From an uncultured Blautia sp. (lineage in GTDB: Bacteria; Bacillota; Clostridia; Lachnospirales; Lachnospiraceae), in NCBI GenBank assembly GCA_900543715.1, contig UQSX01000032.1:1-27483 (forward strand): a DNA stretch of 27,483 bases. Reading direction: 5' to 3'. Every line of letters starts with the position of its first letter. Positions within the stretch are counted from its first letter, which is position 1. This document shows, piece after piece, positions 16,475 through 24,377 of this stretch. The notes beneath the pieces are model-generated. The model had not been told where the DNA came from, did not search any database, and worked only from the letters and a program-made list of their open reading frames with translations. Both the position numbers and the translations under genes were made by a program.

Positions 16475-17249
16475 AACGCTCACCTCCCAGAGAAGGAACC
16501 GCCTCTAAAAGTTCCTGTGTATAAATGCTGCGGCCCCCTTTCAGGATCTGATCCCGGCTGCCGGTATCTGCGATCTGTCCCTCTTTCATTACCAGGATCT
16601 GATCGGACATATAAGCTGCAACTCCCAAATTGTGGGTAACCATAATAATACTCGTTCCCCACTCCTCCCGCAGTTCCATCATCTGCCTTACGATCTGGGC
16701 CTGGGTAGTCACGTCCAGTGCAGAAGTGGGCTCATCTGCAAGCAATAGCTTTGGCTGAAAGGTCATAGCCATGGCAATGCCTACCCGCTGCCGCATACCG
16801 CCGGAAAGCTGGAAGGGATAAGATTTCATAATATTGTCGCTGCTTGGCAGACGCATCTGTTCAAGCATTTCCCGTCCTTTTTCCCAGGCAGCTTTCCTGC
16901 TGATCTTTTCGTGAGTGCGGATATATTCCACAAAGACACTGCCGATTTTTCTGATAGGATTCAGCATAGCGCCGGAATCCTGAAAGATCATAGACATGTC
17001 TGTACCCCGGAGATTTCTCCACTCTTCCGCTGTGTTGTCCAGCAGGGATTTTTCTTCAAATAGGATGTCTCCCCCTGTAATCTTTCCCCCTCCCGGCAGC
17101 AGGCCGAGCACTGCCCGGATCACAGTGGTTTTTCCTGAACCGGACTCGCCTGCGATAGAGGCAATCTCGCCTTTTTTGAGGGTCATACTGAAGTTTTTAA
17201 CTGTAGGACGGTCTCCGTAGGATATGGTAACGTTTTTTATCTCAAGCAT
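16467..17249 (-). CDS. ABC transporter ATP-binding protein, NikD/DppD-like
   Basis: Second ATPase of the importer. Its 260 residues are close to nickel-type NikD and shorter than OppD, as it lacks the C-terminal oligopeptide domain. Walker A is GESGSGKTT, the signature LSGGMRQR, Walker B LLLADEPTSALD, and the H-loop THNLG. It begins 11 bases after the permease stop, whose TAG is part of the ribosome binding region. The pairing of one short and one long ATPase is normal in this transporter class. Confidence 0.9.
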   Translation of the reverse strand: MLEIKNVTISYGDRPTVKNFSMTLKKGEIASIAGESGSGKTTVIRAVLGLLPGGGKITGGDILFEEKSLLDNTAEEWRNLRGTDMSMIFQDSGAMLNPIRKIGSVFVEYIRTHEKISRKAAWEKGREMLEQMRLPSSDNIMKSYPFQLSGGMRQRVGIAMAMTFQPKLLLADEPTSALDVTTQAQIVRQMMELREEWGTSIIMVTHNLGVAAYMSDQILVMKEGQIADTGSRDQILKGGRSIYTQELLEAVPSLGGERYV

Positions 17250-17260
17250 AAACTCCCCTC

Positions 17261-18088
17261 CTACTCATCTTTGGGATCCAGAACATCCCGAAGGGCGTCT
17301 CCCAGAAGATTAAAGACAACCACTACAATAAAAATCGCCGCTCCCGGAAAGATCATCATCCAGGAAGCATTCTGGATATACTGGCGACCTTCGTTGAGCA
17401 TCAGGCCCCATTCAGGCGTAGGCGCCTTAGCGCCGAATCCGAGGAAAGAAAGCCCTGCCAGTTCCAGCATCATACCTCCGATATCTGTGGCGGCGGTAAT
17501 GACCAAAGTGGGGATAACGTTGGGGATCATATATTTCCGCAGTATATAAAGAGTCCTGGAACCTGTGATCACGGCGGCGGCCACATAATCCCGGTTCCGG
17601 ATCTTCAGCACCAGGCTCCGGGCAAGTCTGGCATATTTTGTCCAGCTTACCAAGGCCACCGCGATCACCGCATTCCTGATGCTGGCTCCCATGACGCCGG
17701 CAATGGCCATAGCGAAAACCATCCCCGGGAAAGATACCATCAGGTCTGCAATACGCATGATCACAGTATCTATCCAGCCGCCGAAATAGCCGGCCAGAAC
17801 TCCCAGGACCGTCCCCAGCACAAAAATAAGGATCACAACAGAGAAGGCCGCCACAAGACTGGTCCGGGCTCCATATATCACCCGGGTAAAAATGTCACGC
17901 CCCAATTTGTCGGTTCCGAAAATATGCTCTTTGCCGGGAGGCTTTAGAGCGTCCCCCAGCACAGCCTCTGAAGGGCTGACCCCTCCTGTGATGACCGGGG
18001 CAAAAACAGCCGTAAGGATGATCAAAAAGGCGAGGAAAGCAAAGAAACAAAAGGACTTGTTTTTTATGATAAAATTTCTGATTTTCAT
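17261..18088 (-). CDS. ABC transporter permease, NikC/DppC-like
   Basis: A 275-residue inner-membrane subunit with an N-terminal helix (FFAFLAFLIILTAVFAPVI) and the typical FGTDKLGRDIFTRVIYGARTSL loop. It has several further helices, and ends LLGDALRDVLDPKDE. The cytoplasmic coupling segment near RTLYILRKYMIPNVIPTLV follows the family. The preceding permease stop lies 6 bases upstream, within an AGGAGGTAG/AGGAGA ribosome binding region, so the two permeases are coupled. Confidence 0.92.
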   Translation of the reverse strand: MKIRNFIIKNKSFCFFAFLAFLIILTAVFAPVITGGVSPSEAVLGDALKPPGKEHIFGTDKLGRDIFTRVIYGARTSLVAAFSVVILIFVLGTVLGVLAGYFGGWIDTVIMRIADLMVSFPGMVFAMAIAGVMGASIRNAVIAVALVSWTKYARLARSLVLKIRNRDYVAAAVITGSRTLYILRKYMIPNVIPTLVITAATDIGGMMLELAGLSFLGFGAKAPTPEWGLMLNEGRQYIQNASWMMIFPGAAIFIVVVVFNLLGDALRDVLDPKDE

Positions 18089-18094
18089 TCTCCT

Positions 18095-19033
18095 CTACCT
18101 CCTTTCTTTCGTTCTTGGATCAACCAGGTTATAGGAAATATCCACCAGCAGATTAACCACCATATAGATCAGAGAAATCCATAAGACATACCCCTGGATC
18201 AGTGGATAATCGTATGCGGTTATGGCAGATACCGCCAGATTTCCCAGGCCGGGATATGTAAAGATAACCTCCACCACAGCGGTTCCCCCCAATAAAGAGC
18301 CGAGAGACAGCCCCAGCATGGTCAGCAAAGGTAGCAGGGAATTGGGGAATACATTGAGCCACAGGATCTTCCACTCCTTTACGCCCCTGGCTCTTGCTCC
18401 CACGACATAATCCTGGCTCAGCTCCTCCAGAATTGCAGTCCGCACCTGACGGGTATACTTGGCAGACATGGCAAACGCAAGGGTGACTGCCGGAAGTATC
18501 ATACTTTGAAAGTCCCCTCCCGAACAGACTACAGGCAGAAGCTTCAAATGGACGCAGAAAAACAGCATCAGCAGCAGACCTACCCAGAAATTCGGCATGG
18601 ATACGCCAAAAAACGTGAGGCCCCGCAGACCGTAATCCACAAGACTGTTTTTGTGGGTGGCCTGTATCATACCGAGAGGTACGGCTATCAAAAGCATCAG
18701 GATCATGGAAAAAATGGACAGCTTCAGCGTAGGCCAGAGCCGATTCAAAAGTAAAGCGGAAACAGAGTTGTTATAGGCATAAGATGTGCCGAAATCTCCA
18801 TGAAGACATCCTGTCAGCCAGTCAAAATACTGGACCAGTACAGGCCGGTTCAGCCCCATAGCCTCCCGTGTCTGCTGGATGACCTCTTCGCTTGGTACAA
18901 CTCCGGAAGCCGCATACATGGTACGCACCGGATCCCCGGGTGCCAGGTAAGTGATCAAAAATGACAAAAAACTGATTCCCAAGGCTACAAGGATCATCTG
19001 GATCAGTCTTTTTCCTAAGTATTTTGCAGTCAA
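18095..19033 (-). CDS. ABC transporter permease, NikB/DppB-like (TTG start)
   Basis: First permease, 312 residues. It has the usual N terminus KYLGKRLIQMILVALGISFLSFL, the APGDP motif, GLNRPVLVQYFDWL, and the coupling region ARGVKEWKILWLNVFPNSLLP, and ends YNLVDPRTKERR. The start is taken as TTG at 19033 because AAAGGAGAG lies just upstream and the protein then begins like its relatives. An ATG at 19132 would add 33 unrelated residues and overlap the binding-protein gene. Confidence 0.88.
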   Translation of the reverse strand: MTAKYLGKRLIQMILVALGISFLSFLITYLAPGDPVRTMYAASGVVPSEEVIQQTREAMGLNRPVLVQYFDWLTGCLHGDFGTSYAYNNSVSALLLNRLWPTLKLSIFSMILMLLIAVPLGMIQATHKNSLVDYGLRGLTFFGVSMPNFWVGLLLMLFFCVHLKLLPVVCSGGDFQSMILPAVTLAFAMSAKYTRQVRTAILEELSQDYVVGARARGVKEWKILWLNVFPNSLLPLLTMLGLSLGSLLGGTAVVEVIFTYPGLGNLAVSAITAYDYPLIQGYVLWISLIYMVVNLLVDISYNLVDPRTKERR

Positions 19034-19082
19034 AATTTTCTCTCCTTTCTGCACAGGCATCGCCTGGAGCGGACAATCTGCA

Positions 19083-19113
19083 TTTCCCGAAAAAGCTATG
19101 CTTTTCCGGGAAA
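19083..19113 (-). other. Intercistronic hairpin between binding-protein and permease genes
   Basis: TTTCCCGAAAAAGC and GCTTTTCCGGGAAA form a 14-base stem with one mismatch around a TAT loop. No T-run follows on the minus strand, so it is more likely an mRNA-stabilising or processing hairpin than a terminator. It would raise binding-protein output over the membrane parts. Confidence 0.5.
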
Positions 19114-19128
19114 ACTGAAATACCCTCA

Positions 19129-20793
19129 TCAAGACTGGGCCGCAGGATATATTTCATTGGTAAGCCAGTAATAATCTGCCGTATGGATCGCTGCGCCGCC
19201 GATAGTAGCGTTTCTGGAGATCATAGAGCTGTTATAATAGCCGTGAACCACCACAGCCGCATCATCAAGAAGGATCTGCTGCATCCTCTGGATAATGTCA
19301 CGGCGCTCGTCTTCATCAAAAGTAGTACTCAGCTGATTGTATAATTCATCATATTCATCATTCTGATAGCCGCAGTAATCAGAGCCTGAGTCAGAACACC
19401 ACGCAGCCAGATATTCTGTAGGATCTCCGGTGCCTACTGTGGTCCAGTTGGATCCGTTTAAGTCAAAATCCCCGGACTGGTAGCTGTCCCACTGGCGGGC
19501 AGAATCCCCCAGTTCCAGATCAACCCCGATGCCGATTTCCGCAAGCTGCTGTTGAATGGCTTCTGCAAAATCATCCAGACAGCGGTTGGAATAGGTCACA
19601 TAATGGAGGACCACTTCCTGTCCGTCCAGTTCCCGGGTTCCGTCACCGTTAGTATCCACAATTCCCGCTTCGTCCAGAAGCTGTATTGCCGCCTCCTGGT
19701 CATAGGGATAAGGATCCGTCAGATTCTCATATCCATAGTCCAGGTTGGAAGGCAGGACCGAATAGCCGGAAGTATACAATCCGCCTACTGTAACAGAACA
19801 CATTGTCTCGTCGTCCAGAGCCATCAGCACTGCTTCACGGAGGGTCTTATTGGACAGCAGCCTGCCTTCGGACATATTCATGTGGGCCAGGCCGGTACGG
19901 ACACTGCTGGCAATGGTAACGGTAAATTCCGGGTTCTCCCGAAGAGTATTCAGGTCACTGATATTTGTCACGTTTTCAGCCAGATCCAGCTGGCCGGACT
20001 GAAGAGCCATGGCCTTTGCAGAGGCGTCCCCCATATACAGCAGCTCGACAGATTCAAAAGGAACCTCACCGTCCCAGTAATATTCATTGGCTGCCATGGT
20101 ATAGCCCACCTCTTCCTGAAAATCAGCGGCCACATAGGGGCCGGTTCCGATGGGACTGTGATCATAATCTGTGGTATGTTCCACGTCCAGAATAGCCATA
20201 ACCGGATAAGCCAGGTTTTTGGTCAGATCTACATAAGGGGTGGTGGTCCGTATCGTCAGATTTCCCGTCTCATTGTCGGCAGTGATCTCTGCATCTGTTT
20301 CCAGATAAACCTGGGGAGCCGATGAGCCATTAGGGCCTTCTTCAAATAACCGTTCAAAACTTGCTTTCACAGCTTCCGGAGTCAGGTCGCAGCCGTCAGA
20401 AAACTTCACGCCTTCCCGGATATGAAACACCCATTCTGTATGATCATCATTAACTGTATAAGTATCGCACAGGGTATTGACCACATTCATAGAGTTGTCG
20501 AATTTAAACAGACACTCTCCCACCCCATAGCGGGAAAGATTCCAGGCACAATTTATTTCTGCGGCAGGATCAAGACCGCCGCCGCTGTAGTTCTGTATTC
20601 CGAAGGTCATCGACCTGCCCCCGGAACTGTCCTGTTCTGTCTCATAGGCTTCCTGATTTACTTCGTTCTCCCGGTTTCCCGAACCGGTTTCAGCGGTGTC
20701 CACAGATTTTGTACTTTCTCCCCAGCATCCGGTCATACTGGCGGCGATCAGCAGGGAGGACAGCAGTAATGAGAATACTTTTTTCGCTTTCAT
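19129..20793 (-). CDS. Extracellular solute-binding lipoprotein, family 5 (NikA/DppA-like)
   Basis: A 554-residue lipoprotein that captures the ligand outside the cell. The signal peptide MKAKKVFSLLLSSLLIAASMTGC has a lipobox ending in C23. Family 5 features are VFHIREGVKFSDGCDLTPEAV, SPIGTGPYV, ANEYYWDG, ALQSGQLDLAEN, LREAVLMALD and QQQLAEIGIGVDLELGD. The start ATG (20793) has AAGAAGAGGT upstream; an earlier in-frame ATG at 20826 lacks one. Members bind peptides, nickel, cobalt-metallophore complexes or haem. The cobalamin riboswitch ahead of it argues for cobalt, a cobalt chelate or a corrinoid, which is inference. Confidence 0.88.
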   Translation of the reverse strand: MKAKKVFSLLLSSLLIAASMTGCWGESTKSVDTAETGSGNRENEVNQEAYETEQDSSGGRSMTFGIQNYSGGGLDPAAEINCAWNLSRYGVGECLFKFDNSMNVVNTLCDTYTVNDDHTEWVFHIREGVKFSDGCDLTPEAVKASFERLFEEGPNGSSAPQVYLETDAEITADNETGNLTIRTTTPYVDLTKNLAYPVMAILDVEHTTDYDHSPIGTGPYVAADFQEEVGYTMAANEYYWDGEVPFESVELLYMGDASAKAMALQSGQLDLAENVTNISDLNTLRENPEFTVTIASSVRTGLAHMNMSEGRLLSNKTLREAVLMALDDETMCSVTVGGLYTSGYSVLPSNLDYGYENLTDPYPYDQEAAIQLLDEAGIVDTNGDGTRELDGQEVVLHYVTYSNRCLDDFAEAIQQQLAEIGIGVDLELGDSARQWDSYQSGDFDLNGSNWTTVGTGDPTEYLAAWCSDSGSDYCGYQNDEYDELYNQLSTTFDEDERRDIIQRMQQILLDDAAVVVHGYYNSSMISRNATIGGAAIHTADYYWLTNEIYPAAQS

Positions 20794-20905
20794 ACTTTTT
20801 ACCTCTTCTTTCTTTTGCAATTTCATTCAATCTGGCGGTTCTCTGCCCTACCTCTCGCACTCAAAATTTTATTCTGTGGGACAGTTCAAAGAACTTTCCT
20901 ATAGA

Positions 20906-20937
20906 ATAAAAAAAGACCGTAACTATATGTTACGGTC
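20906..20937 (-). terminator. Riboswitch-controlled intrinsic terminator
   Basis: A perfect hairpin GACCGTAAC-ATATA-GTTACGGTC (20915-20937) is followed on the minus strand by a run of T (20906-20914). It lies about 120 bases after the cobalamin aptamer and about 115 bases before the binding-protein start, as expected for an expression platform. Confidence 0.85.
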
Positions 20938-21054
20938 GGCAGGATATCACATAAAAAGCAGCAGAGATAGAAAAGTACAAAAAAGCGTATAAATTCCCTG
21001 ATGCCGGTTTATTAATGAGCACTCCCATCGTCCGTAAGAAGCTCAAGGTAAAAG

Positions 21055-21235
21055 GATAAGCAGGTCTCCTGACTTATGCTCAACGCTCGCCGTGCCTTCC
21101 CAAGGCCTGAACCTCAGTGACATCATACGGTCTGCTCACAATCACAGTGACGGGATCGTTTCGGATTCTCACCGAATTCCCATTTAATCCATCTCTGGAA
21201 CTTTTCCTCTGGCATATGTGGCCAAATTATGAATT
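21055..21235 (-). promoter_or_regulatory. Cobalamin (B12) riboswitch
   Basis: Read on the minus strand, the segment holds the class hallmarks in order: GGGAATTCGGTGAGAATCC (near 21162-21180), CGATCCCGTCACTGTG, CACTGAGG, a CCTTGGGAAGGCACGGCG block, and the B12-box end AAGTCAGGAGACCTGC (21060-21075). Binding of the cofactor should switch off the downstream transporter through the terminator at 20906-20937. The exact 5' limit of the aptamer is uncertain. Confidence 0.93.
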
Positions 21236-21246
21236 TGTCGTTTATA

Positions 21247-21275
21247 ACCATAACATTCCCCTACCTTACTGTCAA
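21247..21275 (-). promoter_or_regulatory. Promoter of the riboswitch-transporter unit
   Basis: On the minus strand TTGACA (21270-21275), a 17-base spacer and TATGGT (21247-21252). It starts about 10 bases ahead of the aptamer. Confidence 0.6.
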
Positions 21276-21322
21276 GCTTTTTCCCGCCAAAGCAAAAAGT
21301 TCCTAATTTTCTTTTATTTTTG

Positions 21323-21352
21323 TTGACAAACTGGTGTTTTTGCACATATAAT
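21323..21352 (+). promoter_or_regulatory. Promoter of ilvBN
   Basis: Consensus TTGACA (21323-21328), an 18-base spacer and TATAAT (21347-21352). It is back-to-back with the riboswitch promoter; the two -35 elements are about 48 bases apart. Confidence 0.8.
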
Positions 21353-21375
21353 ACTTTTAATAACTTTTTCACATG

Positions 21376-21651
21376 TATAAAATGCAGTGACAAGGAGGAG
21401 TACATAATCGCCGGATGTCCAGAGAAGAGACGGCTGGTGAAAGTCTTTGTGAAGGGATTATGGAAGGTAGCCTTCGAGCAGTGGACCGAACCATGATATA
21501 CCAAGTATCATGCAGTAGACTCCAACGTAATTTCCACGTTACAGGAAAGCAGTATAGTTTCTTCTGTACTGGCTGAGTGCAGAGAGTGATTCTCTGAAAT
21601 TAGGTGGTAACACGGATCAATTCGCCCTAAGCTTTATGCTTAGGGCATTTT
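21376..21651 (+). promoter_or_regulatory. T-box leader of ilvBN
   Basis: A tRNA-sensing leader. Stem I elements are GGAGTAC (5' side), AGAGAAG, GGTGAAAG and a closing CAGTAGACTCC. The antiterminator T-box is AGGTGGTAACACGG (21602-21615), followed by the terminator hairpin GCCCTAAGC/GCTTAGGGC (21624-21646) and a T-run. Uncharged tRNA would stabilise the antiterminator and switch on branched-chain amino acid synthesis. The specifier codon is not certain: ATC (Ile) or GTA (Val) in the segment near 21504-21511 are the best candidates. Confidence 0.9.
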
Positions 21652-21735
21652 TATTCTGAAGGAAATTTTTTCGGGTTTTCCTATAGGATAAATAGCAGAA
21701 GGCGTTCTTGAAAAAAGAGACAGGAGGTATCTCAT

Positions 21736-23457
21736 ATGAAACAGATCACAGGAAACAAATTGTTCGTAAAAGCCTTGAAGGAAGAAGGGGTGGAAGTTCT
21801 TTTCGGCTATCCCGGAGCGACCACGATTGACATCAGTGATGAACTGTATAAGCAGAATAATATCGATATCGTCCTTCCCCGCCATGAGCAGGCTCTGGTC
21901 CATGAAGCAGACGCTTACGCAAGGACTACGGGAAAAGTAGGCGTATGTCTTGTTACCAGCGGCCCCGGAGCTACCAATGTGGTTACCGGACTGGCTACAG
22001 CCAACTATGACAGCGTGCCTCTTGTATGCTTTACCGGCCAGGTAGCCAGATACCTGATCGGAAACGACGCTTTCCAGGAAGTGGATATCGTAGGCATTAC
22101 CAGAAGCATTACCAAATATGGAGTAACTGTAAGAAGACGGGAAGATCTGGGACGTATTATCAAAGAGGCCTTCTACATCGCCCGCACTGGCCGTCCCGGT
22201 CCGGTTCTCATTGACCTTCCCAAAGATGTGATGTGTGAACTGGGAAGCCCGGAATATCCCAAAACCGTAAATATCCGTGGGTATAAGCCTAACACCAGCG
22301 TTCACATCGGACAGCTGAAAAAAGCCATTAAGGTTTTGCAGAAAGCAAAACGTCCTCTGTTTCTGGCAGGCGGCGGAGTAAATATCGCCAGAGCGGATGA
22401 AATTTTCACTCAGGTAGTGGAAAAGACCCAGGTGCCTGTAGTAACGACAATTATGGGCCGGGGAGCCATTCCCACTGACCATCCTCTTTTTGTAGGAAAT
22501 CTGGGAATGCATGGAGCCTATGCTGCCAATATGGCCGTAAGCAACTGCGATGTACTCTTTTCTATCGGAACCAGATTTAATGACCGTATCACCGGAAAGC
22601 TTCATGCTTTTGCTCCAAATGCTCAGATCATCCATATCGATATTGACACAGCCTCTATCTCCAGAAATATCCAGGTGGATATCCCTATTGTAGCCGACGC
22701 AAAGGAGGCGATCACAAAAATGGCGGAATATGTGACCGAGCAGAATACAGAGAAATGGCTGGGGCAGATCCAGTCCTGGAAGGAAGAACATCCACTGAAT
22801 ATGAAAGACCGGAAACTTATGAGCCCTCTGGATATTATAAGTGAAATCAACCGGCAGTTTGAGGAAGCCATCATTGTCACGGATGTTGGTCAGCATCAGA
22901 TGTTGGTAACTCAGTACGCAGAGCTTAATAATAAGAAGCATCTGGTTACCTCCGGGGGCCTGGGAACTATGGGATACGGACTTCCGGGAGCCATCGGGGC
23001 CAAAATCGGAAATCCTGACATTCCGGTAATCGCTATTTCCGGCGACGGCGGTATGCAGATGAATATCCAGGAAATGGCTACTGCGGTTCTGGAGGAGCTT
23101 CCTGTAATACTGTGCATCTTTAACAATGAATATCTGGGTATGGTGCGCCAATGGCAGAAACTGTTTTACGGCAAACGCTACTCTATGACAAATCTGAAGT
23201 CAGGCGCCCTTTCCCGCCGCACAAACGGGGAAGAATTCCCCTCAGAATATGTCCCTGATTTTGTGAAGCTGGCAGAGAGCTATGGAGCCAAAGGCATCCG
23301 GGTAATGAATAAGGAAGAGATCGCCCCGGCTTTTGAAGAAGCGAAAAAGAACACCAAGGCGCCTACCATCATTGAATTTATCATCGACCCGGAGGAAATG
23401 GTATATCCTATGATCAAACCGGGCGGAACCTTAGAAGATATGATTATGGATTGTTAG
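21736..23457 (+). CDS. ilvB: Acetolactate synthase large subunit
   Basis: Thiamine-diphosphate enzyme joining two pyruvates, or pyruvate and 2-oxobutyrate, in valine, leucine and isoleucine synthesis. The 573-residue chain has VLFGYPGATTIDISDEL, the catalytic Glu in LPRHEQALVHEADAYAR, TSGPGATNVVTGLATA, and the cofactor motif GDGGMQMNIQEMATAV...NNEYLGMVRQWQ. The central FAD/Rossmann domain carries NLGMHGAYAAN and IGTRFNDR. A strong ACAGGAGGT precedes the ATG. It leads an ilvBN operon under the T-box. The intact ilvN partner supports a biosynthetic rather than catabolic role. Confidence 0.96.
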   Translation: MKQITGNKLFVKALKEEGVEVLFGYPGATTIDISDELYKQNNIDIVLPRHEQALVHEADAYARTTGKVGVCLVTSGPGATNVVTGLATANYDSVPLVCFTGQVARYLIGNDAFQEVDIVGITRSITKYGVTVRRREDLGRIIKEAFYIARTGRPGPVLIDLPKDVMCELGSPEYPKTVNIRGYKPNTSVHIGQLKKAIKVLQKAKRPLFLAGGGVNIARADEIFTQVVEKTQVPVVTTIMGRGAIPTDHPLFVGNLGMHGAYAANMAVSNCDVLFSIGTRFNDRITGKLHAFAPNAQIIHIDIDTASISRNIQVDIPIVADAKEAITKMAEYVTEQNTEKWLGQIQSWKEEHPLNMKDRKLMSPLDIISEINRQFEEAIIVTDVGQHQMLVTQYAELNNKKHLVTSGGLGTMGYGLPGAIGAKIGNPDIPVIAISGDGGMQMNIQEMATAVLEELPVILCIFNNEYLGMVRQWQKLFYGKRYSMTNLKSGALSRRTNGEEFPSEYVPDFVKLAESYGAKGIRVMNKEEIAPAFEEAKKNTKAPTIIEFIIDPEEMVYPMIKPGGTLEDMIMDC

Positions 23458-23469
23458 GAGGACGGGAAA

Positions 23470-23979
23470 ATGGAAAAAGGAATGAAAAAAAGATGGATCT
23501 CTTTATATGTAGAAAATCAGGTAGGTGTGCTGTCCAAAATTTCCGGGCTTTTTGCAGGAAAGAGCTATAACCTGGACAGTCTGACAGTAGGTACCACAGA
23601 AGATCCTACCGTCTCCCGTATGACTATTGCCACTGTCAGCGATGACGAGACCTTTGAACAGATTAAAAAGCAGTTAAACCGCATGGTAGAGGTTATCAAA
23701 GTCATTGATTTTACCGATATTTTTATCCGGATGAAGGAAATCCTCTATATCAAGGTAAAAAAATGCACCCCTGCAGACAAGGTGGAGCTTTTCCAGATTG
23801 CAGAAACCTTTAAAGCCAGAGTCATAGATTACGGAAAGGACAGTCTCCTTCTGGAATTTGTCCAGACTGCAACCAAAAATGATGCTGTTATCAAGCTGAT
23901 CAAAGAAGAATTTAAAACCATTGAAGTTGTCCGGGGCGGAAGCGTAGGTATTGAATCCATCAGCATGATGGAACGCTGA
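23470..23979 (+). CDS. ilvN: Acetolactate synthase small (regulatory) subunit
   Basis: A 169-residue regulatory subunit that activates the large subunit and confers feedback inhibition by branched-chain amino acids. The N-terminal ACT domain reads WISLYVENQVGVLSKISGLFAGKSYNLDSLTVG, and the C-terminal part has the ALS_ss-like FKARVIDYGKDSLLLEF and RGGSVGIE segments. The ilvB stop TAG is the first part of this gene's TAGGAGG ribosome binding site, so the two are translated in step. Length is normal. Confidence 0.95.
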   Translation: MEKGMKKRWISLYVENQVGVLSKISGLFAGKSYNLDSLTVGTTEDPTVSRMTIATVSDDETFEQIKKQLNRMVEVIKVIDFTDIFIRMKEILYIKVKKCTPADKVELFQIAETFKARVIDYGKDSLLLEFVQTATKNDAVIKLIKEEFKTIEVVRGGSVGIESISMMER

Positions 23980-23995
23980 TCAGCCGGCAAAAAGA

Positions 23996-24045
23996 AAGAA
24001 CCGGGATATGAAAGGAATCTACGCTTCATACCTCGGTTCTTTTTT
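23996..24045. terminator. Terminator after ilvN, usable from both strands
   Basis: AAGAACCGGGATATGAA pairs with TTCATACCTCGGTTCTT, followed by T-runs on both strands (TTTTTT on plus; TTCTTTCTTTTT on minus). It also ends the converging small peptide gene. Confidence 0.85.
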
Positions 24046-24106
24046 AACTGGTTTTTATTCTCTTGTTCTTTTTTCTGCATCTTAATGTTCCGCCGTTTCC
24101 ATCAAA

Positions 24107-24247
24107 TTAAAATCTTGAATGAAAATCACCGGAGCAAACGCAATGCAGGTTTGCAAAATACTCTGCGTTATCTTCCACATATTTTGCAAGACGCTCGATA
24201 AAAGAAAGTTTCTTTGTTACATTATTGTCATTCACCATTTTTTTCAT
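24107..24247 (-). CDS. 46-residue hypothetical peptide with Cys/His-rich C terminus
   Basis: A short gene of unknown function. A textbook AAAAGGAGAT ribosome binding site lies 7 bases before the ATG at 24247, and the frame stays open to a stop close to a terminator, which supports real translation. The peptide has a polar N terminus, an amphipathic middle (KKLSFIERLAKYVEDNAEYF) and a tail NLHCVCSGDFHSRF with H35, C36, C38 and H43. It has no signal peptide or membrane segment. It is divergent from the AraC-type gene. A longer start at 24295 is unlikely because it would include the ribosome binding site. It could be a modified signalling or RiPP-like peptide, or a tiny metal-binding protein; no modifying enzyme is adjacent. 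Confidence 0.6.
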   Translation of the reverse strand: MKKMVNDNNVTKKLSFIERLAKYVEDNAEYFANLHCVCSGDFHSRF

Positions 24248-24333
24248 AATACTTATCTCCTTTTCTAAATCTCTTGTTTTCTTTGATACAACCATATGCT
24301 ATCATGTAAAGAGAAGGTTTTTTAGATAGTTTA

Positions 24334-24359
24334 TTGACTGTTTTTAGGTCAAAATTGAC
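24334..24359 (+). promoter_or_regulatory. TTGAC/GTCAA repeat cluster ahead of the AraC-type gene
   Basis: Three copies of one pentamer: TTGAC (24334-24338), its complement GTCAA (24348-24352) and TTGAC again (24355-24359). They sit just upstream of the ribosome binding site in the divergent intergenic region. They could be operator half-sites or overlapping -35 elements. Confidence 0.4.
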
Positions 24360-24377
24360 ATTTAAAGGAGTTTTTAT

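Noticed and set aside
21640..23151. 503-residue frame antisense to ilvB
   Set aside because: It mirrors the codon structure of the well-conserved ilvB gene and shows no domain; a shadow frame.
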